Notes under the pieces: model-generated
The model's database searches: none
The model's input: the letters and a program-made list of their open reading frames with translations, nothing else
What the model was told of the DNA's origin: nothing
Source: Barnesiella merdipullorum
GTDB taxonomy: Bacteria; Bacteroidota; Bacteroidia; Bacteroidales; Barnesiellaceae
Reading direction: 5' to 3'
Length of the DNA: 64,000 nucleotides
NCBI GenBank assembly: GCA_019116365.1
Contig: DXBT01000010.1
Coordinates: 62,001 to 126,000, forward strand
Made by a program: the position numbers and the translations under genes
Part shown: piece after piece, positions 49,584-58,140 of the stretch
Layout: the number at the start of each line of letters is the position of its first letter
Numbering within the stretch: position 1 is the stretch's first letter

Positions 49584-49972
49584 TGCCTCCTGTCAAGAAT
49601 ACGGGGCACTACATACAAGCCCGCAAGTACCCCCAGCAACGCTCCGCAACTGTTGGCCAAGAAATCAAACCAGTCGGCCGTACGACCCATCGTCAGGGCC
49701 CCCTGCAACAACTCCATCAATCCGCCCCAGACCACGGCCACAACCAGACACCACACACAGCTCGTTCTGAAAGGGAGCAACTTGGCCCGATACATATCGA
49801 AACACCCCACTACGACCAACGCCAGATACATACATCCATGCACCAACTTGTCGGCTCCCTTGAAAAGGTGCAACTCCTGTGCATGCATGGGATCCTCGGC
49901 CAATGACAGGTAAGTTATCACTATCAATACCAGAGCCGTGGGACCAAAAGCCCATTTTTTAAAAAATCGCAT
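49580..49972 (-). CDS. VanZ family protein
   Basis: 130 residues, with four hydrophobic helices (FGPTALVLIVITYLSL; KLVHGCMYLALVVVGCFDMY; CVWCLVVAVVWGGLMELLQ; FLANSCGALLGVLAGLYVV). The VanZ core D-K-L-V-H-x-x-x-Y and GxxxELLQ...R-x-x-D-x-x-D-F-x-A-N-x-x-G is visible (ADKLVHGCMY, GLMELLQGALTMGRTADWFDFLANSCG). Function of solitary VanZ proteins is unclear. Convergent with MerR, sharing four bases. Confidence 0.9.
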   Translation of the reverse strand: MRFFKKWAFGPTALVLIVITYLSLAEDPMHAQELHLFKGADKLVHGCMYLALVVVGCFDMYRAKLLPFRTSCVWCLVVAVVWGGLMELLQGALTMGRTADWFDFLANSCGALLGVLAGLYVVPRILDRRH

Positions 49973-50192
49973 ACGACATCTTTTTTTTGCAGATTCTCAT
50001 CAAAGAATCCATACGAAACAACCATGAACCTATGCTTATCGTTCAAATTGTCGGCAAAGATAATGTTTGCTCGCGGCAAAACCAAGCACACGTTTTCAAA
50101 CGATTACGACGCAAGCAAATTACATTTTCGTTAAAACAGAGACTCACCGCTTTTTTATCGTTGCTTTTTACAGCCAATATATTTAAATTTTA

Positions 50193-50200
50193 TATTTTTG
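50193..50200 (+). promoter_or_regulatory. Predicted -7 box of the NSS symporter gene
   Basis: TATTTTTG, 24 nt before the ATG at 50225; no -33 at canonical spacing. The 49973-50192 stretch has no supported gene. Confidence 0.45.
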
Positions 50201-50224
50201 CATCCAAATTCAAGTTACTACACA

Positions 50225-51586
50225 ATGGGAGAACAAACAAAATTTGCAACCAAACTGGGTATTATCGCTACCACTGTAGGTTCGGCGGTAGGTTTGGGAA
50301 ATATCTGGCGCTTCCCCTATGAGGCCGGCATGAACGGGGGCGGTGCCTTCCTGATGGTCTATATTCTGTGCGTGCTGATATTGGGTATCCCGGTCATGTG
50401 TGCCGAGTTTGTCATTGGCCGGCGCTCCAAGAGCGACACGGTCGATGCATTTCGCAAACTGGCTCCTGGTACCCGCTGGCACTACATAGGCTACATAGGC
50501 ATATTGGCCTCGGTACTTATCCTGGGCTACTACATGGTCATCTCGGGGTGGACGCTCGAATATCTGTTCAAGGCCTTTACCAACGACCTGGCTGGGAAAA
50601 CGGCCGCCGAGTTCAAAGCCGAGCAGAATGCCTTCATCCAAAGTGATTTCCGCCCGTTGCTGTGGGCATATATATTCCTCTTTATCAACTATATCATCTT
50701 GTCGCGAGGGGTACAGAAAGGTATCGAGAAGATGTCCAACATACTCATGCCACTGCTCTTTGTCATACTCGTTGTCTTTTGCGTGCGCTCGCTCACGCTG
50801 CCAGGTTCCAGCAAAGGGCTCTCTTTCTTCCTCCACCCCGACTTCTCCAAGATCACGCCACAAGTCATCATACGGGCCATGGGGCAAGCCTTCTTCTCGT
50901 TAAGTCTGGGTATGGGCATCCTCATCACCTACTCCTCCTATTTCAATGCCAAGACCCACCTCATCAAGACCGCTACCACAGTGGCCCTGCTCGACACCTC
51001 GGTGGCTATCCTGGCCGGAGTCATTATCTTCCCCGCCATGTTTGCCTGCGGGCTAAACCCCGCAACCGATTCCGCCTCTGTGGTTGGTCCCGACCTCGTG
51101 TTTGTGACCCTGCCCAACGTCTTCAACCAGATGCCCGTATCGACCCTGTGGTCGGTACTCTTTTTCCTGCTGCTCACGGTAGCGGCACTCACCTCGACGG
51201 TATCGCTCTTTGAGGTAACGGTTGCATTCCTCATCAACTACATGCACATGAGCCGCAAAAAGGCTACTCGCATCATGATGCTCATTGTTGCCGTGCTGAG
51301 CACCATCTTCTCGCTATCCATCGGCTCGTGGAGCCAGGTGCGCATCCTGGGGAAAACTATCTTCGATGCCTGCGACTACTTCTCGGCCATCATCCTGCTA
51401 CCTGTAGGTGGGCTGCTCATCAGCATTTTCATCGGGTGGGTGTTGAAGCGCCATATCTCCCGCGAGGAGCTCACCAACCGCAACAAGTTGCACGAGCCAC
51501 TGTTCAATGCTATATTTTTCAGTATCAAATATATAGCACCAATTATCATCATACTCATCTTCTTGTCGGGATTCGGTATTATCTGA
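50225..51586 (+). CDS. Sodium-dependent transporter (NSS/SNF family)
   Basis: 453 residues from ATG 50225 with about 11-12 membrane helices. The NSS signature IIATTVGSAVGLGNIWRFPYEAGMNGGGAF in helix 1 carries the sodium- and substrate-binding unwound region (VGLGN). Helix 6 ALGQAFFSLSLGMG is here MGQAFFSLSLGMG, also typical. By family (LeuT/TnaT) it imports an amino acid with Na+. The upstream start at 50198 lies within the promoter leader and is not favoured. A small membrane protein gene follows 1 nt later. Confidence 0.94.
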   Translation: MGEQTKFATKLGIIATTVGSAVGLGNIWRFPYEAGMNGGGAFLMVYILCVLILGIPVMCAEFVIGRRSKSDTVDAFRKLAPGTRWHYIGYIGILASVLILGYYMVISGWTLEYLFKAFTNDLAGKTAAEFKAEQNAFIQSDFRPLLWAYIFLFINYIILSRGVQKGIEKMSNILMPLLFVILVVFCVRSLTLPGSSKGLSFFLHPDFSKITPQVIIRAMGQAFFSLSLGMGILITYSSYFNAKTHLIKTATTVALLDTSVAILAGVIIFPAMFACGLNPATDSASVVGPDLVFVTLPNVFNQMPVSTLWSVLFFLLLTVAALTSTVSLFEVTVAFLINYMHMSRKKATRIMMLIVAVLSTIFSLSIGSWSQVRILGKTIFDACDYFSAIILLPVGGLLISIFIGWVLKRHISREELTNRNKLHEPLFNAIFFSIKYIAPIIIILIFLSGFGII

Positions 51587-51587
51587 T

Positions 51588-51878
51588 ATGGCTCTCAAAC
51601 ACGACTCCTTTTTCAACCTCTCGAAAGGTGAGCGACGGGCCACCCTGTGGCTGGTCGTCGTGCTGGTGATTCTCGTCGCGGCCCGCATTGTGCAGCAAAA
51701 CCGGCCACCCCGGCAGGCTACCGGCGAGCCCAGTGTGCATGAAACCTTCCGCCAGGAGTTGAAAGAGTTTGGCGACTCGCTTCGCTACGAACAACCCAAA
51801 GCCTCTCGTCACCAACAAACGACAACCCGGGAGCCCCGCCGACCCAAAGAGCTGGACCCGGTACCGAGAGAAGAGTAA
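51588..51878 (+). CDS. Small single-pass membrane protein of unknown function
   Basis: 96 residues. MALKHDSFFNLSKGERRATL precedes one transmembrane helix (LWLVVVLVILVAARIV, about residues 20-35), then a polar, basic, Pro-rich tail (HETFRQELKEFGDSLRYEQPKASRHQQ...). The FFNLSKGERRA-helix start resembles Bacteroidetes helix-hairpin-helix (ComEA-like) membrane proteins, but the HhH domain is missing, so it could be a truncated relative. It starts 1 nt after the symporter stop and is surely cotranscribed. Confidence 0.7.
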   Translation: MALKHDSFFNLSKGERRATLWLVVVLVILVAARIVQQNRPPRQATGEPSVHETFRQELKEFGDSLRYEQPKASRHQQTTTREPRRPKELDPVPREE

Positions 51879-51929
51879 CCCCAGGCGAATTTTTGTCCCA
51901 ATCATACCTCGCGATTCAACAAAAAGCGT

Positions 51930-51986
51930 TATCTTCGCTTAACTAAAGCGGAGGCGCCTAAACCGGAGTCAACCGGCCCGGCCGGT
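51930..51986 (+). promoter_or_regulatory. Possible folP-cdaA promoter and leader hairpin
   Basis: TATCTTCG (51930-51937) differs from TAnnTTTG at one position. The leader holds ACCGGC (51972-51977)/GCCGGT (51981-51986) and other GC-rich repeats before the ATG. Confidence 0.35.
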
Positions 51987-52012
51987 CACAGAGGCAGCGC
52001 CCGCAAGAGACT

Positions 52013-52885
52013 GTGTATATGATACTTCGCAACGTACCTAACAAACCACTATCGTTGAACCTGGGAGGGGAACTCGTCTCGCTCTCGAGGCCGCGGGTCA
52101 TGGGCATACTCAACGTGACCCCCGACTCGTTCTATGCCGGCAGCCGCACCCCCGAGCGGGAGCAAATTGCCGCACGGGTGCGCCAGATTATCGACGAGGG
52201 TGCCGACATCATCGACATAGGAGCCTACTCGTCGCGTTCCCAGGCTACCGACATTTCGCCCGACGAAGAGATGCGGCGTCTTGCCACCGGCCTCGAAATC
52301 ATACGCACACTCTACCCTCGGGCCCACGTCTCGGTCGATACCTTCCGTGCCGAAATCGCCTCGCGCTGCGTGCGGGAATACGGGGTACAAATCGTCAACG
52401 ACATATCGGGCGGCGAACTCGATTCCCACATGTTCGAGACCGTAGCCGATCTCAAGGTAGCCTATATCCTCATGCACATGAAGGGAACCCCGCAAACGAT
52501 GATGCAGCAAACCCGCTACGACCACCTCATGGCCGAGATGCTCTACTACTTTGCCGAACGCATTGCCCGGCTCGAGAACCTCGGGGTCAACGACATCATC
52601 ATCGACCCGGGATTCGGATTCAGCAAAACACTCGACGACAACTACCGGCTCATGAACCGGCTCGACGAATTTGCCCGCATAGGACTCCCCCTGCTGGTGG
52701 GTATATCGCGCAAATCGATGATATACAAGATGCTGGGCACATCGCCCGACGAGAGTCTCAACGGCACCTCGGTACTCAACACGCTCGCCCTGCTGGGTGG
52801 CGCTCACATTCTGCGGGTACACGATGTGAAAGAGGCCGTCGAGACGATAAAAATAGTTTCTAAAACCTTACAATCGACAGAATAG
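52013..52885 (+). CDS. folP: Dihydropteroate synthase
   Basis: 290 residues (288 from ATG 52019, MILRNVPNKPLSLNLGG). Joins pABA to dihydropterin pyrophosphate in folate synthesis; TIM barrel. Motifs: PRVMGILNVTPDSFYAGS, DEGADIIDIGAYSSR, VSVDTFRAEIA, QIVNDISGGELD, LMHMKGTPQTM, IIDPGFGFSKT and LVGISRKSM. It is followed by cdaA 1 nt later, a conserved pairing in Bacteroidetes. Confidence 0.96.
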   Translation: MYMILRNVPNKPLSLNLGGELVSLSRPRVMGILNVTPDSFYAGSRTPEREQIAARVRQIIDEGADIIDIGAYSSRSQATDISPDEEMRRLATGLEIIRTLYPRAHVSVDTFRAEIASRCVREYGVQIVNDISGGELDSHMFETVADLKVAYILMHMKGTPQTMMQQTRYDHLMAEMLYYFAERIARLENLGVNDIIIDPGFGFSKTLDDNYRLMNRLDEFARIGLPLLVGISRKSMIYKMLGTSPDESLNGTSVLNTLALLGGAHILRVHDVKEAVETIKIVSKTLQSTE

Positions 52886-52886
52886 C

Positions 52887-53651
52887 ATGTTTTCATTCGG
52901 CATAAAAGACATTATCGACATACTCATCGTGGCTCTGCTGCTCTACACGCTCTACAAGATGATGAAAGAGTCGGGCACGATAAGCATCTTTACCGGTGTA
53001 TTGGCCTTTGTGGGCGTGTGGATCGTGGTCAAACAGATTCTCGACATGCGGCTTATCGGCTCCATCATGGACAAGTTCATGAGCGTGGGTCTGCTCATTC
53101 TCGTCATTCTGTTCCAGGACGAAATCAAGCGATTTCTCGTGCAGCTGGGCTCGCACAAGCGATGGAGGTTTTTCTTCAACTTCTTCCTCAAGCACAAAGA
53201 GACGGGCGAGAAACCCTACATCATACCCGTGGTCTATGCCTGCATGAACATGTCCAAGACCAAGACCGGCGCCCTCATCGTCATCGAGCAAGGGGTGTCG
53301 CTCGACAACTACAAAAGCACCGGCGACACCATCAATGCCAACGTAAACGCCCGGCTCATCGAGAATATCTTTTTCAAGAACAGTCCCCTGCATGACGGAG
53401 CCCTCATCATTGCCGACAACCGCATAGCCTCGGCCGCCTGCATTCTGCCTGTGTCGCACAACAACAAGATACCCAAATCGATGGGCCTGCGCCACCGCTC
53501 GGCTCTGGGCATTACCGAGGTAACCGACGCCCTCGCCATCGTCGTGTCGGAGGAGACAGGCAACATCTCGCTCGCCCACAACGGAAAAATCACCACCAAG
53601 ATTTCGGGTAAAGACCTGGAGCGTATGCTGGTACAAGAGTCTATCGACTGA
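52887..53651 (+). CDS. cdaA: Diadenylate cyclase CdaA
   Basis: 254 residues. Three N-terminal membrane helices (IKDIIDILIVALLLYTLYKMM; ISIFTGVLAFVGVWIVVKQIL; LIGSIMDKFMSVGLLILVILFQDEIKRFL) precede a DisA_N domain with the cyclase motifs LHDGALIIADNRI and GLRHRSALGITEV. Makes c-di-AMP, controlling turgor, potassium and wall homeostasis. Cotranscribed with folP. Usual partner CdaR is not here. Confidence 0.95.
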   Translation: MFSFGIKDIIDILIVALLLYTLYKMMKESGTISIFTGVLAFVGVWIVVKQILDMRLIGSIMDKFMSVGLLILVILFQDEIKRFLVQLGSHKRWRFFFNFFLKHKETGEKPYIIPVVYACMNMSKTKTGALIVIEQGVSLDNYKSTGDTINANVNARLIENIFFKNSPLHDGALIIADNRIASAACILPVSHNNKIPKSMGLRHRSALGITEVTDALAIVVSEETGNISLAHNGKITTKISGKDLERMLVQESID

Positions 53652-53685
53652 TTTTCATCGGCCATCTCTGGCTCACGGCAAACCA

Positions 53686-54651
53686 TCACTCCTCATCGGG
53701 CAAGGCCGTATGCGACCGTTGCACCGCCAATGTGTTGCGCTCCCAAAACACTCCATCGACATACCCCTGTATCGACGCACCCTGCTCGGCCAGGCAAAGC
53801 CGCTTGGCCGCCCACAGACAATACTCACCGTTCAGCTCCACGCCCAGATAACGACGGTTCAGCTTCTTGGCCACCACGGCCGCCGTGCCGCTGCCCAGGA
53901 AGGGATCGAACACGAGGTCGCCCTCGCGCGACGAAGCCAGGATGAGCTTGGCATAAAGTTTTTCGGGCTTCTGGGTAGGATGGTCGGTATTCTCGGGCAT
54001 CGACCAGAAGGGGACACTTATATCGTCCCAGAAATTAGAGGGATAGGTGAGGCGGAAGTTTCCTTCGCTCGTCTCCACCCAATCCTTGGGCTTGCCATTT
54101 TGCCGGTAAGGAGCTATCACCCGGCGCTTCTGCTTGACAGCCTCGACATCGAAATAGTAATGCCGGGCATCCTTCACGCCAAACCAGATATCCTCCATAC
54201 CATTCTTCCAGTTGTGCATCGCCCCCTTGCCCTTCTCGCGCTGCCAGGTGATGCGATTGAGCACCGTGAGCTCCTCGCTCATCACCGTCTGCAGGGCCGC
54301 CGTGCAACGCCAGTCGCCACACAGGTAGAGCGAACCAGCAGGCTTCAGCTTGGCACACACCCGGTGGAACCAGCTGCGCAGATAGGCCAGATAGGCGTCG
54401 TGCGAACGGGCCTGAAAATTGAGCCCGTGAAAGTTTTTCGACAGGTTATAAGGGGGGTCGATGATAATAAGGTCGGCCACCCCGTCGGGGATGCGATCGA
54501 GCACGCACAGAAGGTCGCCCTGGATGATGCGGTTATCGAAGTCGAGCCCCACGGTCAACTGCTCGGCCGGGGTAATGAGGCGCTGCAAACGCTCTATCTC
54601 GTCGGGCTCGACGGTCAGGGTTCTGTTGTTCTTGGCTCGTTTCTTTTCCAT
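53686..54651 (-). CDS. Orphan site-specific DNA methyltransferase (beta-class, probable N6-adenine)
   Basis: 321 residues from ATG 54651 (MEKKRAKNNRTLTVEPDE); a longer start at 54741 would run through the typA terminator and is rejected. The catalytic DPPY (residues 65-68) comes before the SAM-binding FDPFLGSGT (248-256), the beta-class order, and DPPY indicates adenine N6 methylation. Target-recognition region between (residues ~70-230). No restriction endonuclease is adjacent: upstream is the conserved typA, downstream cdaA. It may therefore be an epigenetic or solitary methylase. Confidence 0.92.
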   Translation of the reverse strand: MEKKRAKNNRTLTVEPDEIERLQRLITPAEQLTVGLDFDNRIIQGDLLCVLDRIPDGVADLIIIDPPYNLSKNFHGLNFQARSHDAYLAYLRSWFHRVCAKLKPAGSLYLCGDWRCTAALQTVMSEELTVLNRITWQREKGKGAMHNWKNGMEDIWFGVKDARHYYFDVEAVKQKRRVIAPYRQNGKPKDWVETSEGNFRLTYPSNFWDDISVPFWSMPENTDHPTQKPEKLYAKLILASSREGDLVFDPFLGSGTAAVVAKKLNRRYLGVELNGEYCLWAAKRLCLAEQGASIQGYVDGVFWERNTLAVQRSHTALPDEE

Positions 54652-54740
54652 AACAAGTATCGCGTGGGGAATAGAACCATCGGCGAAACGTTGGTGAAGG
54701 TAGTCAATTTTTTGGAGATAGACCACCACCCCACCCCTCA

Positions 54741-54774
54741 AAAAAAAACGGGATGCGAATCAATTCGCATCCCG
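54741..54774 (-). terminator. Intrinsic terminator of typA
   Basis: Minus strand CGGGATGCGAAT (54774-54763), 2-nt centre, ATTCGCATCCCG (54760-54749), then eight T. A perfect 12-bp stem, 40 nt after the typA stop. Confidence 0.88.
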
Positions 54775-54813
54775 TATATCTTACACGCCCGGCAACGGGC
54801 CTTCTGAAACAGC

Positions 54814-56610
54814 TTAACGATTGGCGCGTTTACGCTCGGTTTCGTCGAGAATAATCTTGCGCAAGCGCAAGTGGTGAGGCGTTACCTCTACATACTCATC
54901 CTCCTTGATATACTCAAGAGCCTCCTCGAGGCTGAAGATTACCGGCGGAACGATATGAGCCTTGTCGTCGGCACCCGACGCACGCATGTTGGTCAGCTTC
55001 TTCGACTTGGTTACGTTCACCACGATATCGTTTTCCTTGGCATTCTCGCCCACTACCTGACCGGCATAGACCTCCTCTTGCGGGAAGATGAAGAAACGCC
55101 CCCGGTCTTGCAGCTTGTCGATGGCATAGGCATAGGCTGTGCCCGACTCCATGGCGATGAGCGACCCGTTGGTGCGGCGATCGATATTTCCTTTCCAAGG
55201 TTGGTATTCGAGGAAACGGTGTGCCATGATGGCTTCGCCGGCCGAAGCCGTGAGCACATTGGTACGCAACCCGATGATACCGCGCGAAGGAATCTGGAAC
55301 TCGATATGGATGCGGTCGTTTTGCGTGGTCATCGATACCATCTCGCCCTTGCGGCGGGTAACCATATCGATAATCTTGCTGGCATATTCCTCGGGCAAAT
55401 TGATGGTGAGCAACTCGACAGGTTCGCACTTCTGTCCATCGATTTCCTTGATGATTACCTGCGGCTGTCCTACCTGGAGTTCATAGCCCTCGCGACGCAT
55501 CGTCTCGATCAGGACCGACAAGTGCAACACGCCACGACCATAGACCGTCCAGGCATCGTCGCTGTCGCCACGCTCTACACGCAACGCCAGGTTCTTGTCG
55601 AGTTCCCGTTTCAGGCGCTCGGCAATGTGACGCGAAGTGACATATTTACCGTCTTTCCCGAAGAAAGGCGAATCGTTAATCGTGAACAACATCGACATCG
55701 TGGGCTCGTCGATGGCAATTCGCGGCAAAGCCTCAGGCTCGTTGGCATCGGCAATGGTATCGCCAATCTCAAAATTCTCGATACCCACGAGCGCGCAAAT
55801 GTCGCCCGAGCCTACCGATTGCACTTTCGTGCGACCCATACCCTCGAACACGTCGAGCTCCTTGATGCGTTGCTTGACCGTCGAGCCATCTTTCTTGCAC
55901 AGCGAAACCTCCATCCCCTCTTTCAACTCACCGCGGTGCACACGGCCTACGGCTATACGGCCTACATAGGGCGAATAGTCGAGCGAGGTGATAAGCATCT
56001 GAGGGGTACCCTCGAGATACTGGGGCTCGGGAATGTATTTGATAATGGCATCGAGCAACGGAGTGATGTTGTCGGTAGGCTTACGCCAGTCGGTCGAGAA
56101 CCACCCCTGCTTGGCCGAACCATATATGGTGGGGAAATCGAGCTGGTCTTCGGTAGCATCGAGACTGAACATGAGGTCGAGCACCATCTCCTGCACCTCG
56201 TCGGGGCGACAGTTGGGCTTATCGACCTTGTTGATAACCACAATGGGTTTCAATCCTATCTCGATAGCCTTTTGCAACACGAATCGGGTTTGCGGCATGG
56301 GGCCTTCGAAGGCATCGACCAGCAGCAGACAGCCGTCGGCCATGTTGAGCACACGCTCCACCTCGCCACCGAAATCGGCGTGCCCCGGAGTATCTATAAT
56401 ATTGATTTTGTAATCTTTGTACCGAATAGAAACATTCTTGGAGAGAATCGTGATACCTCGTTCACGCTCCAAATCATTGTTATCCAATATCAACTCACCG
56501 GAGTTCTGGTTCTCGCGAAAAAGGTGTCCGGCCAAAAGCATTTTGTCAACCAGGGTCGTCTTGCCGTGATCGACGTGAGCGATAATCGCAATGTTTCTGA
56601 TTTTCTGCAT
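54814..56610 (-). CDS. typA: Translational GTPase TypA/BipA
   Basis: 598 residues from ATG 56610 (MQKIRNIAIIAHVDHGKTTLVDKM). GTPase motifs: AHVDHGKTT, DTPGHADFGGEVERVL, VVINKVDKPNCRPDEV. EF-G-like domains II, III and V and the BipA-specific C-terminus follow (PQEEVYAGQVVGENAKENDIVVNVTKSKKLTNMRASG). Helps assemble the 50S subunit under stress. Own terminator, own -7 box (TAACTTTG on minus at 56693-56686). The region 56611-56900 otherwise holds only this leader and the rpsO promoter. Confidence 0.96.
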   Translation of the reverse strand: MQKIRNIAIIAHVDHGKTTLVDKMLLAGHLFRENQNSGELILDNNDLERERGITILSKNVSIRYKDYKINIIDTPGHADFGGEVERVLNMADGCLLLVDAFEGPMPQTRFVLQKAIEIGLKPIVVINKVDKPNCRPDEVQEMVLDLMFSLDATEDQLDFPTIYGSAKQGWFSTDWRKPTDNITPLLDAIIKYIPEPQYLEGTPQMLITSLDYSPYVGRIAVGRVHRGELKEGMEVSLCKKDGSTVKQRIKELDVFEGMGRTKVQSVGSGDICALVGIENFEIGDTIADANEPEALPRIAIDEPTMSMLFTINDSPFFGKDGKYVTSRHIAERLKRELDKNLALRVERGDSDDAWTVYGRGVLHLSVLIETMRREGYELQVGQPQVIIKEIDGQKCEPVELLTINLPEEYASKIIDMVTRRKGEMVSMTTQNDRIHIEFQIPSRGIIGLRTNVLTASAGEAIMAHRFLEYQPWKGNIDRRTNGSLIAMESGTAYAYAIDKLQDRGRFFIFPQEEVYAGQVVGENAKENDIVVNVTKSKKLTNMRASGADDKAHIVPPVIFSLEEALEYIKEDEYVEVTPHHLRLRKIILDETERKRANR

Positions 56611-56831
56611 ATAACCTATTTTAACCAAGTAAAGAGCTGCCCGTCACGCGGGTTACGCATGCGCCAGCCTCCACGTTTCAAGGTGCAAAGTTACTATATT
56701 TTTTTAAATGATGCATCTCTCTGCCATTTTTAGTGTTCCCCTCGACGCGTGGTCATCCCCTCCTGTCCCGGCCTACCAATGTAATAAATAGAGCAAAGCA
56801 GAAATCCAGTCTAAAAAAGAGTATCGATTTT

Positions 56832-56862
56832 TTTGTAACTCAAGAACAAATGCTTACCTTTG
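56832..56862 (+). promoter_or_regulatory. Promoter of rpsO
   Basis: TTTG (56832-56835), 19 nt, TACCTTTG (56855-56862), canonical; 38 nt before the ATG. Confidence 0.75.
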
Positions 56863-56900
56863 TGCGCTCAATAATTTTATTAACAACAAAACTCAAAGAA

Positions 56901-57176
56901 ATGTACTTAGATTCTGAGAAAAAGAAAGAGATCTTTGGGAAATACGGAAAGTCCAATACTGATACTGGCTCACCCGAAGCGCAGATTGCATTATTTTCCT
57001 ACCGTATAGCCCATTTGACTGAGCACTTGAAGTCAAATCACAAAGATCATAGCACCGAACGAGCCCTTAAAATGTTGGTAGGTAAACGTCGTCGTTTGCT
57101 CGACTACCTCATCAAGGTTGACATCAACCGCTACCGTGCCATCATTGCTCAAAAAGAGCTGGGTATCAGAAAGTAA
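56901..57176 (+). CDS. rpsO: 30S ribosomal protein S15
   Basis: 91 residues: MYLDSEKKKEIFGKYGKSNTDTGSPEAQIALFSYRIAHLTEHLKSNHKDHSTERALKMLVGKRRRLLDYL is uS15 beyond doubt. Binds 16S rRNA helices 20-22. The start is ATG 56901, not the long upstream extension. Own promoter and terminator. Confidence 0.97.
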   Translation: MYLDSEKKKEIFGKYGKSNTDTGSPEAQIALFSYRIAHLTEHLKSNHKDHSTERALKMLVGKRRRLLDYLIKVDINRYRAIIAQKELGIRK

Positions 57177-57196
57177 TTGGTCTCACAACCACAAAG

Positions 57197-57232
57197 AAAA
57201 GAGCGACTCGAAATTCGAGCCGCTCTTTTTTT
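57197..57232 (+). terminator. Intrinsic terminator of rpsO
   Basis: AAAAGAGCG (57197-57205) and CTCG pair with CGAG and CGCTCTTTT (57221-57229), then T to 57232. Confidence 0.85.
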
Positions 57233-57320
57233 ATTCTCTTGTTTATCTCGTCGTGTGCGAAAGGTCCACACGCCGGTTGGCCCCGGCGCGACAAAAACAT
57301 ACCCGGCACACCGTATGACA

Positions 57321-57920
57321 CTACTTGTCGTAACGCTCCATGACATAACCGTAATCGACACACTCGTCGGTAGTGACATAGAGTATCAGCGTAGTGGCGT
57401 AATCCTCGTCCCGACCATAGGCACACAACCGGGCCGAATTGTAAATCTGGTAATCGCTGTCGCCCATGACATACTCGGTATAAGTCTCGACATAGCCTTC
57501 GCCCGTTTCGTTTGACTTGAATCCAAAGACAAAGTTGCCGAATCCGCGACCATCGAGTTCACAATTGCAGGTATAGTCGGTGATTTGAGTGGAGGGAATG
57601 TGCGTGCCACCCAAGACCCAATATTCAAGGTCAACCGGTTGTGAAAAATGGAAATGAGCCTTTCCGTCGGAAAACTCGATCCACTCGAGCGAGGTGGCTA
57701 CCTCGGTACCCGATTCGACACTCTCTACTTCGCCCGATACGCTACGAATACTGCCAGCGCTCACTACCCGCCATTTACCGGCCAGGGCTGTCGAATAGTT
57801 GTTCTGTATGGGCTCGTCGTCTCCCCCAAAAAGTTCGTCCATCAACTCACTACACGAAGTAAAAGAGAGCAATGCCGCCATGCACAGCAATACGCTCGAA
57901 AGTCTTTTTAATGCTACCAT
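57321..57920 (-). CDS. Hypothetical lipoprotein, lipocalin-like
   Basis: 199 residues with lipobox FTSC (Cys23). After an acidic linker (SELMDELFGGDDEP) the mature domain reads ALAGKWRVVSAGSIRS...LEWIEFSDGKAHFHFSQPVDLEYWVLGG...YTCNCELDGRGFGNFVF, an alternating beta-strand pattern with the GxW of lipocalin-like lipoproteins. Function unknown. No close partner; rpsO is convergent. Confidence 0.78.
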   Translation of the reverse strand: MVALKRLSSVLLCMAALLSFTSCSELMDELFGGDDEPIQNNYSTALAGKWRVVSAGSIRSVSGEVESVESGTEVATSLEWIEFSDGKAHFHFSQPVDLEYWVLGGTHIPSTQITDYTCNCELDGRGFGNFVFGFKSNETGEGYVETYTEYVMGDSDYQIYNSARLCAYGRDEDYATTLILYVTTDECVDYGYVMERYDK

Positions 57921-58069
57921 TTGCTATTCTCCTAATATGATGATTGTTCTATCCCGGTTTTGTGCTTCAAAGGTAACCATTTTTCACAAACAACATGACG
58001 GGGATTGCCCCTTTTTTCTGTTTTCTCACAGACCTTTTATGGCACAAATTCACCGATTTATCTGTCGAA

Positions 58070-58112
58070 ATAAAAAACGACAAGGCCGCGACTATTGAGT
58101 ATAATCGCGGCC
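58070..58112 (-). terminator. Intrinsic terminator of the uridine phosphorylase gene
   Basis: Minus strand GGCCGCGA (58112-58105) pairs with TCGCGGCC (58091-58084), then TTGTCG and six T. The rest of 57921-58140 has no gene. Confidence 0.8.
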
Positions 58113-58140
58113 CTGACTATTCGTTGCGGTTCTGGTCTTA

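Noticed and set aside
49987..50322. A 111-codon plus-strand frame before the NSS symporter
   Set aside because: It covers the AT-rich promoter region and overlaps the symporter start in another frame; no domain or signal peptide.
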